Part shown: piece after piece, positions 55,093-62,757 of the stretch
Layout: each line of letters begins with the position of its first letter
Position numbering within the stretch: position 1 is the stretch's first letter
NCBI GenBank assembly: GCA_945875635.1
Contig: CAMCLD010000004.1
Coordinates: 58,976-122,975, forward strand
Origin: an uncultured Prevotella sp.
Lineage (GTDB): Bacteria > Bacteroidota > Bacteroidia > Bacteroidales > Bacteroidaceae
Length of the DNA: 64,000 bases
Reading direction: 5' to 3'
The notes under the pieces: model-generated
Told to the model about the DNA's origin: nothing
What the model saw: only the letters and a program-made list of their open reading frames with translations
The model's database searches: none
Position numbers and translations under genes: made by a program

Positions 55093-55099
55093 CATACTT

Positions 55100-56344
55100 G
55101 TGACGAATATGAGAATGAATATGTTCATAGAGAAAGTCGGAAATGCTATGACAAGGACCAAGGAACACCTTGCATGGGTGAAAAAACTCTGGTCAAAAGC
55201 ATACCCTGTGATAAGGACCGTGGCACAAAAGCTGTCATGGATCAACCCTTTAAGATATCTCAGTATTCTCGATTGGTATATCATCCGCAAGTTCATTGGA
55301 ACATATTTTTTTGCCATCCTTCTCATAATATCAATCTCTATCGTATTCGATGTGAATGAGAATCTGGCAAAATTCAGTCAGTACCATGCTCCCCTAAAAG
55401 CTATCGTATTCGACTATTATGCCAATTTCGTACCTTACTTCGCAAACCTCTTCAGTCCACTCTTTGTGTTTATTGCCGTAATATTCTTCACGTCCAAACT
55501 GGCAGGCAATTCGGAGATAATAGCCATGCTGGCGGCTGGAATGTCATTCAGAAGACTGATGAGACCTTACATGATTTCATGTGTCCTAATCTCTGCCCTC
55601 ACCTTCTATCTCGGAGCATATATCATACCGCATGGAACAATAGTAAGACAGAACTTTGAGACAATATATAAGAACAAGAAAAAAAACAGTACTGCTGAGA
55701 ATGTGCAGCTTCAGGTAGAAAGCGGAGTCATTGCCTACATACAACATTATGACAACAACAAGAAAAGAGGCTATGGCTTCTGTCTTGACAAATTTGAGGA
55801 CAAGAAAGTAGTAAGTCATCTTACTGCCACAGAGATAAGCTATGATACAATATCCGATTCCAAGTATCACTGGAAAGTGACAAACTGGAAGATAAGGACT
55901 CTCAAGGGCTTGAAAGAACACATTACAAGTGGTGCTGTGAAAGATACGGTCATCATGATGGAACCAACAGACCTCGTATATTCCAAAGGACAACAGGAAA
56001 CATTCACAAGTCCTCAACTTCTGGAGTATATTTCCAAACAGACATCAAGAGGTTCTGGGAATGTAGTACAGTATGAGGTGGAATACCACAAGAGAATTGC
56101 CATGTCGTTCGCTTCGTTCATACTCACCACCATAGGACTATCTCTCTCCTCAAGAAAGAGGAAAGGTGGCATGGGCCTGTATCTTGGCATCGGACTGGCT
56201 TTGAGTTTCACTTACATAATGTTGCAGACTGTCAGCTCTACTTTCGCAATAAAGGCAGACACTCCTCCTATGCTTGCTGCATGGATACCAAACATCATTT
56301 TTGCGGCAGTAGCGTATTTCTGCTACAGGAAAGCTCCAAATTAA
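55100..56344 (+). CDS. LptF/LptG family permease (lipopolysaccharide export)
   Basis: A 414-residue inner-membrane protein of the YjgP/YjgQ family. Three to four N-terminal helices start around residue 60 (WYIIRKFIGTYFFAILLIIS). A large periplasmic beta domain (about 185-330) follows, then C-terminal helices with SFASFILTTIGLSLSSRKRK. LptF/G pairs with LptB to extract LPS toward LptC. The 55-residue cytoplasmic N-terminal extension is basic and could start at a later Met (the frame opens MTNMRMNMFIEK). It follows tgt by 7 nt, a common Bacteroidetes order. Whether it is F or G cannot be decided. Confidence 0.88.
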   Translation: MTNMRMNMFIEKVGNAMTRTKEHLAWVKKLWSKAYPVIRTVAQKLSWINPLRYLSILDWYIIRKFIGTYFFAILLIISISIVFDVNENLAKFSQYHAPLKAIVFDYYANFVPYFANLFSPLFVFIAVIFFTSKLAGNSEIIAMLAAGMSFRRLMRPYMISCVLISALTFYLGAYIIPHGTIVRQNFETIYKNKKKNSTAENVQLQVESGVIAYIQHYDNNKKRGYGFCLDKFEDKKVVSHLTATEISYDTISDSKYHWKVTNWKIRTLKGLKEHITSGAVKDTVIMMEPTDLVYSKGQQETFTSPQLLEYISKQTSRGSGNVVQYEVEYHKRIAMSFASFILTTIGLSLSSRKRKGGMGLYLGIGLALSFTYIMLQTVSSTFAIKADTPPMLAAWIPNIIFAAVAYFCYRKAPN

Positions 56345-56377
56345 TTTATTTGTATAACTATAAATTTTATATTGTAA

Positions 56378-58069
56378 ATGAATTTTGAAGAATTAGACTT
56401 GAACGATAATGTTCTTGATTCACTATATGACATGAATTTCCACAAATGCACTCCCGTGCAGGAGAAATGCATTCCTGAAATTCTAAAAGGACACGACGTA
56501 CTGGGTGTCGCTCAGACAGGAACAGGCAAGACTGCTGCCTATCTACTGCCTGTTCTCAGCAAACTCGACTCAGGCGAATATCCGGAAGACTCCATCAACT
56601 GCCTTATCATGGCACCCACAAGGGAACTGGCGCAACAGATTGACCAGGCTATGCAGGGATTCAGTTATTATATTGACGGGGTGAGCAGCATTGCCGTATA
56701 TGGAGGAAACGACGGAACAAGATATGACCAGGAACTGAAAAGCCTGTCGCTTGGAGCGGATGTAGTCATTGCAACACCAGGAAGACTTATATCTCACATG
56801 AGTCTTGGAAACGTGGATTTCAGCAAAGTTTCATTTTTCATTCTCGATGAGGCGGACAGAATGCTTGACATGGGATTTTCTGACGACATCCTGAAAATAG
56901 CTAAATACCTGCCAAGTACATGCCAGACTATAATGTTCTCTGCCACTATGCCCGATAAAATCGAACAACTTGCAAAGACATTGCTCAAGAATCCTGTTGA
57001 GATAAAACTGGCTGTCAGCAAACCGGCAGAGAAAATAAGACAGACTGCTTATGTATGCTACGAGACTCAGAAAATGGGAATCATAAAGGATATTTTCAAG
57101 GCTGGAAACCTCAACAGGGTAATAATTTTCTCTGGGTCAAAACAAAAGGTAAAACAAATAAACGCTTCACTGACACAGAAACACATCAACAGTGGTGAAA
57201 TGCATTCTGACTTGGACCAGGCAAGTCGTGACGAAATGATGTTCAAATTCAAGAGCGGGAAAATAGATGTTCTTGTGGCTACTGACATTCTCGCAAGGGG
57301 AATTGACATCGATGACATCACAATGGTCATCAATTACGATGTACCAAGAGACAGCGAGGACTATGTACACAGGATTGGAAGGACAGCAAGGGCTGACAGA
57401 AACGGATGTGCCATTACCCTTGTTAGCGAAAGTGACATCTATTATTTCCAGCAAATAGAGAAATTCCTTGGCATTACTGTGGAGAAGATGCCATTGCCTG
57501 AGAAACTGGGAGAGTCACCAGAATATATAGCAATGAAGGGAAAGACCTCTGCAAAAAGCAGGAGGCAGAAGGACAGAGACAAGACTGCCCATAAACACAA
57601 ACCGAGAAAACGCACTGATGAGTCAGGAAACAATTCCGTGACAAAGGCAGAGGGTGACACAGACAGCAGAGGAGGAAAAGCCAAAGCCTCGAAGGAAACC
57701 AGAAACAAGCACGAGAAACAGAACGACAAGAAACCTGCAAGAAGTCAGTCTGCAGGCAACGAGAAGCGTGAAGAAAGAAAACCAAGAAGAAACAACAAGA
57801 ACGAAGCATCGACCAACGAGGTTGCCAAAGAGAAACGCAACAGACACCAAGGCAAGACCGTTGCTGACAACGATGCAAATGAAGTAAAGAAGACAAAGAC
57901 ACGAAAGAAGAAACCGCAGACAAGGAAAGGCAGTGACAAAGAGAGCAAGGCTAAATCAAAAAAATATGCCATATCAGAGCATTTTGCCGTCAAGGAGAAG
58001 AAGGTCAATCCTATCAAGGAAATCTTGAAGAAACCACTAAAATGGATAAAGTCTCTTGGAAAGAAATAA
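56378..58069 (+). CDS. DEAD-box RNA helicase with long basic C-terminal tail
   Basis: A 563-residue protein. The helicase core (1-375) has the Q motif, AQTGTGKT, PTRELA, DEAD, SAT and HRIGRTAR motifs in order. Residues about 385-563 are a low-complexity Lys/Arg/Glu/Asn/Ser tail (KAKASKETRNKHEKQNDKKP and similar), probably an unstructured RNA-binding extension as in RhlE/DbpA-like helicases of Bacteroidetes. It is thought to remodel rRNA or mRNA, often under cold shock. It begins 33 nt after the LptF/G gene. The core is certain; the exact subfamily is not. Confidence 0.93.
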   Translation: MNFEELDLNDNVLDSLYDMNFHKCTPVQEKCIPEILKGHDVLGVAQTGTGKTAAYLLPVLSKLDSGEYPEDSINCLIMAPTRELAQQIDQAMQGFSYYIDGVSSIAVYGGNDGTRYDQELKSLSLGADVVIATPGRLISHMSLGNVDFSKVSFFILDEADRMLDMGFSDDILKIAKYLPSTCQTIMFSATMPDKIEQLAKTLLKNPVEIKLAVSKPAEKIRQTAYVCYETQKMGIIKDIFKAGNLNRVIIFSGSKQKVKQINASLTQKHINSGEMHSDLDQASRDEMMFKFKSGKIDVLVATDILARGIDIDDITMVINYDVPRDSEDYVHRIGRTARADRNGCAITLVSESDIYYFQQIEKFLGITVEKMPLPEKLGESPEYIAMKGKTSAKSRRQKDRDKTAHKHKPRKRTDESGNNSVTKAEGDTDSRGGKAKASKETRNKHEKQNDKKPARSQSAGNEKREERKPRRNNKNEASTNEVAKEKRNRHQGKTVADNDANEVKKTKTRKKKPQTRKGSDKESKAKSKKYAISEHFAVKEKKVNPIKEILKKPLKWIKSLGKK

Positions 58070-58087
58070 ATCCATAAAAACTTAAAG

Positions 58088-58350
58088 ATGATACGCACGT
58101 TACAGTCTTTGAGGTTTGTTTTCGTAATGCTTGTCGTAATATCACATTACAATGACGCGCATTTCGATTTCGGTGGCGACTGTGGAGTATCATTCTTCTT
58201 CACATGCCATTGTTGAGGATACAGAACAGTTTATGGAATAGCCTGCAACTGGAACAAGACACAATCCTACATATATTTGTATTTATACTGCTGTTGATTC
58301 TGTCATCACACTCCGTAAAAATGGCTTCTCATATATTTCGAAAAAAATAA
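58088..58350 (+). pseudogene. internally deleted acyltransferase 3 (OafA-like) pseudogene
   Basis: The first 42 codons (MIRTLQSLRFVFVMLVVISH, then FDFGGDCGVSFFF) match the N-terminus of membrane acyltransferase 3 proteins, where GxCGVSFFF leads into LSGF. The frame then hits a stop at 58214-58216. In another frame, 58225-58350 reads LHIFVFILLLILSSHSVKM, ending FRKK, like the last helix and tail of the same family. About 300 central codons are missing. The gene is dead. It lies directly before the restriction-modification block and suggests a recombination hot spot. Confidence 0.75.
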
Positions 58351-58435
58351 ACACCTCTCAGGTTGGAATCGGGCGCAATGTCATCCACTCGCTTCGTCAA
58401 TTATTTGTTATTGACAAAGATAGCCTATGTATCGC

Positions 58436-58480
58436 CGCCTGTCACAACGTGACAGACGGCTGTCATTACCGTGACAGGCG
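58436..58480. repeat. nested palindromes, GTCAC/GTGAC element
   Basis: Outer arms CGCCTGTCAC (58436-58445) and GTGACAGGCG (58471-58480) pair perfectly. Inside are two smaller palindromes, CTGTCAC-AAC-GTGACAG (58439-58455) and CTGTCA-N6-TGACAG-like (58460-58477). It can form one long or two short hairpins. Non-coding. Confidence 0.8.
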
Positions 58481-58598
58481 CCATGAAGACGTTAGGCTTC
58501 ATCCACGAACGAGTTTTCTTCGCATTATTTGTATATACGCCAGCTTGCGCAGCACCCTACACTCTACGTTTTTTGCATCATATGCACTGATAATCTGC

Positions 58599-58731
58599 AA
58601 AATCCATTCAACTATTTTAGGGTACTACAGTGTTTTTGGAAATAGAAAATGAGTTTGACAACTATGACAACTTATTCAATCCATAATAGGGGTTAAGCCA
58701 AAATCCATTCAACCCTTTTTAGGACACTACA
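58599..58731. repeat. direct repeat pair AAAATCCATTCAAC in the gap before the restriction gene
   Basis: AAAATCCATTCAAC, then T-rich text and an AGG..ACTACA end, occurs at 58599-58629 and 58700-58731. The whole 58351-58941 stretch has no credible gene; an ORF at 58449-58652 lacks coding character. Confidence 0.7.
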
Positions 58732-58941
58732 CATTTCAAACAGTTACAAGTGGCACATTTATACCGCCATAATCAGATATTGACCGAACACCGATAGGCT
58801 ATCAAATTTTGAAAGTCCGTCTCCGAATTTCACAGAACATCTCTGATTATCCCCAAAACGCATTTATATTTGCCTCATAACGTCACAAAGAATGAGTCAT
58901 AATTGTAAAATCAATGAACAAGTCCCAAAAATAAGAATGAC

Positions 58942-58975
58942 TTTGCGAATAATTGGAAATATTTTCTTATATTTG
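58942..58975 (+). promoter_or_regulatory. promoter of the restriction-modification operon
   Basis: TTTG (58942-58945), 22 nt, then TATATTTG (58968-58975), 43 nt before the restriction gene start. Confidence 0.65.
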
Positions 58976-59017
58976 CCATTTGAAGACTGAAAACATAATA
59001 TCCTAAATAATTATACG

Positions 59018-60553
59018 ATGGCAGTAACTGACGACCGAAAATTCACAAGGGCTCAGGTCTATTCGATACTGGAAGCAGCCAAAGGCAAGACTTTAGGCGA
59101 GGTTGACAAATCTCATCAGTTCGATCGGACTCTGAAGAATGAAAAGATTACGGGCATTGCTGGCGATGTGATTGAGCAGTCGGTGTTTGGTTATGAGCGA
59201 GACAGCAACCAAGAGTGTGACATAGAGATTGATGGATTGCTGACAGAACTGAAGACGACTGGCGTTCGCATCCCTAAGAGTGAACTGAAAAACGCAAGAG
59301 GAAAGACAGGCGATGCTTACAATGCTTTTCTAAGGGCCAAGGAAGGAATCAGCATAACTGGTGTTACTTTTGAGCCATCGATACAGACAGATTTCAGCAC
59401 CTCGCATTTCTGGGAGAAGTCCGAACGACTGCTGATTGTGTTCTACGAATATAAATCCTACGATGTCGTTACTGCATCGGGCTACGCAAAGTTCCCTATT
59501 GTCGATTATTGCTACAATTCGTTTTCGGAGGAAGAGAAAGCCAAACTTCGAAACGACTGGGAGATTGTACGCGACCACTTGCAGAAGGTCTATACAGAAT
59601 GTCTTGACGCTGATAGCAGAAACGAACGTCTGGTAGGCTTTACTCATATCCTGCGCCCAAATCTGTTGCTGATAGAACTGGTGCCAGGCTTCAAAAAGAA
59701 ATCTTCAGGGTCTTATCAAAAACCAAGATATAGGCTCAAGAAGACTTTTGTCGATTATATTGTCCGTGGACATTTCGACAAGAGCAGGGCAAAGAGCGAA
59801 ATAGTGTTGAGCGAATCTTTCTCAAGCTTCGCACAACTGGACAAGAGGTGTCATGAGCTGTCGATGAGATTCTGTGGCAAGACATTGCCGCAGCTGAAAG
59901 AAATGCTTGGCATCGACTTCGACTCTAAAGACGTTGCCGCAAAATGCGTAATCCGTATGTTCGGCACGGATTGCAAGAGACTCAACCAGATTTCCGACTT
60001 CTCAAAAGCCGGAATTATTGCCAAGACCATCACCATCACACCCAATGGTGGCAGGACAGAAGACATGAAACTCAAGCTGATAGATTTTGAAGAATGGGCG
60101 GACCGAGATGCAGACTTTGAAGAGTCGGATGTCTATGGCTACTTCTGCGAACACAGCTTCCTCTGTCCGATATTCTGCGAGCATGACAGCCAAGACAAGA
60201 GCAAAACGACTTTCGAAGGGTTCAAGCGCTTCGCCTTCGATGAAGACTTCATCGAGAAAGAGGTAAGGCGAACGTGGAACGATTCGCGAAGACTGATTCA
60301 CCACAACGAACTTGAATGGGAATATAGATACGACAAGGACGGCAACAAGGTCGTGAACAGAAGCGGCTCTTATGTCGGAGCTCCAAACTTCCCCAAGAGT
60401 TCTGAATATCTGGTGTTCTTACGCGGTGGAGCTGACGACTCCAACGAAAAGTCAAGAACAGAATGCGTGAATGGCATCAGGATGCTGCCACAATTTTTCT
60501 GGCTCAAGGGTTCATATATAGCAAAAAAGTTACAAGAAATTTCATATATCTAA
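59018..60553 (+). CDS. Sau3AI/MutH-family type II restriction endonuclease
   Basis: A 511-residue protein close to Sau3AI in length. The N-terminal half carries the MutH/Sau3AI nuclease core: KITGIAGDVIEQSVFGYE followed by ECDIEIDGLLTELKTTGVR, giving the D-(x)n-E-x-K metal site (Asp68, Glu77, Lys79). The second half has a related but diverged fold thought in Sau3AI to bind an extra site as an allosteric copy; here it includes FEESDVYGYFCEHSFLCPIF. The family recognises GATC. The methyltransferase gene follows 4 nt later, so the pair forms a complete system. GATC specificity is inferred from family. Confidence 0.88.
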   Translation: MAVTDDRKFTRAQVYSILEAAKGKTLGEVDKSHQFDRTLKNEKITGIAGDVIEQSVFGYERDSNQECDIEIDGLLTELKTTGVRIPKSELKNARGKTGDAYNAFLRAKEGISITGVTFEPSIQTDFSTSHFWEKSERLLIVFYEYKSYDVVTASGYAKFPIVDYCYNSFSEEEKAKLRNDWEIVRDHLQKVYTECLDADSRNERLVGFTHILRPNLLLIELVPGFKKKSSGSYQKPRYRLKKTFVDYIVRGHFDKSRAKSEIVLSESFSSFAQLDKRCHELSMRFCGKTLPQLKEMLGIDFDSKDVAAKCVIRMFGTDCKRLNQISDFSKAGIIAKTITITPNGGRTEDMKLKLIDFEEWADRDADFEESDVYGYFCEHSFLCPIFCEHDSQDKSKTTFEGFKRFAFDEDFIEKEVRRTWNDSRRLIHHNELEWEYRYDKDGNKVVNRSGSYVGAPNFPKSSEYLVFLRGGADDSNEKSRTECVNGIRMLPQFFWLKGSYIAKKLQEISYI

Positions 60554-60557
60554 GACA

Positions 60558-62288
60558 ATGCCAAAAAGAAACGATAATATAATAAGGGTTGTAGAATTGT
60601 TTGCCGGTGTCGGAGGTTTCCGAATAGGACTGGAAGGAGCTTCTGATGCCTACGAAACCATCTGGAACAACCAGTGGGAACCATCGACAACGCATCAGGA
60701 TGCATCGCTCGTCTATAGAGCCAGATTCGGTAATCAAGGACATTGCAACAAAGACATCAACACCATTCCGACCAAAGAGATTCCTGATCACGACCTTCTG
60801 GTAGGAGGCTTCCCTTGTCAGGACTATTCCGTGGCTTCGACATTGAGCCGCTCGGGAGGCATAGAAGGCAAGAAGGGTGTGTTGTGGTGGCAGATTTACC
60901 GCATACTTGACGAGAAGGGTGAAAACCGTCCGAACTACATCTTTTTCGAGAATGTTGACCGTCTCCTTGGATCGCCTGCCAAACAGAGAGGACGCGACTT
61001 TGCCATCATTCTTGCCTCGCTTGCTGACCTTGGATATACCGTAGAATGGCGAGTAATCAATGCTGCCGACTATGGAATGCCACAGCGCCGCCGCCGAACA
61101 TACATTGTCGGCTATCGCGAGGATTCTCATGTCGCCAACCAAGTTCAGGAACTGAAAGACTGGGTGTTGTATGAAGGAGTAATGGCCAAGGCATTCCTAT
61201 TCAGTCCAAAAGACGATACTCTCTCGGAATTTGAAATCGAAGGCTCCATCAAGGAGGTGTCCGACAATTTCAACAAGGCAGGCAAGGACAGCCCATTCGG
61301 CAATGCGGGCATCATGCGCAACCGTTGTGTATATTCAATCGACGCTGAAGCAGTATATGATGGTCCGACAATGACTCTAGGTGGTAACGTGATTGATGAG
61401 TCGCTTGTCCCAGAAGAATTCTTCATTCCAGACGAGGAAGTGGCAAAGTGGGAATATGAGAAGGGAGCCAAGAAGATTGAACGCACTTCGAAAGAAGGAT
61501 TCAAGTATATTTTCTCTGAGGGAGGAATGGCATTCCCTGATGCTTTGGACAAGCCTTCTCGCACCATCATTACCGGTGAAGGAGGTGCTGCTGCATCTCG
61601 TTTCAAGCATGTCATCATGACTCCTTCAGGTCGCTATCGCCGACTGATTCCTCTTGAGCTCGAACGTCTGAATATGTTCCCCGATAACCATACCTGCCAT
61701 CCCGACGTAACCGACGGACGAAGAGCATTCCTGATGGGAAATGCGTTGGTGTGTGGCATCGTGCAACAGATTGGCAAGAGCCTATATCGTTTCATCTATG
61801 AGAATGAACCTGTTTCGACTCATCCTATTGATACTTGCCGTGATGCTCAACCTAAGCTGAATCTTGACCTTTTTGCCGAACTCGAACCTCAGCTAAAGGT
61901 CAACAAGCCAAAAAAGAACTATCAGCTCGACATGACCAAGAGTCTTCTCATAGGATATGTGAAACCCGACAATACCGACTATTTCCTTGACAGAAGTCAG
62001 ACCAAGATTTACTATACAGGAAAGACAAAGGGATTTCCTTCAACCGTGGCTCTCAACAAGCTGTATTACTTTATGCCGTACATCAAGGGGAAGGGTGTGA
62101 AGGACTTGTATCTTATCCGCATTGCACGTATCGGCAACAAAGCAGAGATTTATCCCGAATCGGAAGACAAAGACCCGCGTCTTGTGTTCGAATTGGAATT
62201 TCTTGAAAGCTTAACTAACTATGTGATGCTTAAACCAAATATCTTCAATACATATCGAGATACGATATTAGGAAGAGTGATGGGGTGA
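60558..62288 (+). CDS. C5-cytosine DNA methyltransferase with C-terminal extension
   Basis: A 576-residue m5C methyltransferase. Motif I VVELFAGVGGFRIGLEG opens the protein; motif IV GGFPCQDYS holds the catalytic Cys87; motif VI FFENVDRLL, motif VIII PQRRRRTY and motif X (FLMGNALVCGIV, near residue 395) follow. Classical enzymes end shortly after motif X; here about 165 extra residues follow (including YFLDRSQTKIYYTGKTKGFP and FELEFLESLTNYVMLKPN). Next to a Sau3AI-like nuclease it should protect GATC by methylating the cytosine. It is translated from the same transcript, downstream of the nuclease gene. Confidence 0.93.
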   Translation: MPKRNDNIIRVVELFAGVGGFRIGLEGASDAYETIWNNQWEPSTTHQDASLVYRARFGNQGHCNKDINTIPTKEIPDHDLLVGGFPCQDYSVASTLSRSGGIEGKKGVLWWQIYRILDEKGENRPNYIFFENVDRLLGSPAKQRGRDFAIILASLADLGYTVEWRVINAADYGMPQRRRRTYIVGYREDSHVANQVQELKDWVLYEGVMAKAFLFSPKDDTLSEFEIEGSIKEVSDNFNKAGKDSPFGNAGIMRNRCVYSIDAEAVYDGPTMTLGGNVIDESLVPEEFFIPDEEVAKWEYEKGAKKIERTSKEGFKYIFSEGGMAFPDALDKPSRTIITGEGGAAASRFKHVIMTPSGRYRRLIPLELERLNMFPDNHTCHPDVTDGRRAFLMGNALVCGIVQQIGKSLYRFIYENEPVSTHPIDTCRDAQPKLNLDLFAELEPQLKVNKPKKNYQLDMTKSLLIGYVKPDNTDYFLDRSQTKIYYTGKTKGFPSTVALNKLYYFMPYIKGKGVKDLYLIRIARIGNKAEIYPESEDKDPRLVFELEFLESLTNYVMLKPNIFNTYRDTILGRVMG

Positions 62289-62361
62289 AGGTGTTAAGGG
62301 AGGGTCAGTGAAACTGTCCTGATACATCTATATTCAATTAGGGGAATGGCATGTGAATCAT

Positions 62362-62556
62362 TCACAGAAGGCTAGCTGGATTCACCGCTTGTTCCCTTGA
62401 TGAATTCGAACCCTTCCCAGAGGATTGAAAATTCACAAGACAGACAAGAATCAGGAACCTGTCCCTTGATTCTCTTTTTTCCATCATGGCATCAAAAAAT
62501 TTGCAAAAATCATCTGCAATACAAAATAATTCTGTAACTTTGTCCTCGGTGATCAT
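62362..62556 (-). pseudogene. IS982-like transposase N-terminal remnant
   Basis: From ATG 62556 the minus strand reads MITEDKVTELFCIADDFCKF then FDAMMEK, which resembles the opening of IS982-type transposases in Bacteroidales (DKVTE-[IL]-F-x-x-x-D-[DE]-FCK). After about 27 codons homology ends and the frame continues as unrelated text to a stop at 62362. The region includes GAATCA...TGATTC inverted pieces near 62450-62475. It marks the right side of the restriction-modification block. The family identification is from memory. Confidence 0.55.
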
Positions 62557-62757
62557 AGCGATTATTGTTTGTAATTCTTTGTATTTCAACACTATAAAGT
62601 TACAACAATTTTCGCTAATCACCAAATTTTCAAGCACTTATATTTCGTCGAACTCACGTTAAGATAGAAGCGATAGCCCTCTATTAAATCTATCTTCTCT
62701 ATCTTCTCTATCACCCTCGAACCCACAAAACAATTAACCCTAAAACCAACAATAACA
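62557..62757. other. intergenic region before the GH51 gene
   Basis: This contains a short CTATCTTCT tandem repeat (62690-62712, 11-bp period) and A+T-rich sequence. A TAACTTTG box on the plus strand at 62535-62542 could drive the GH51 gene, but would give a leader of over 200 nt. No gene was found. Confidence 0.45.

Noticed and set aside
58449..58652. 67-codon plus-strand ORF
   Set aside because: It spans the nested palindrome and direct repeat region, with Arg/Cys/His-rich composition and no homology signal.
62395..62415. tRNA-like GAATTCGAACCC piece
   Set aside because: No acceptor stem, D arm or anticodon arm can be drawn around it; it belongs to the transposase remnant.
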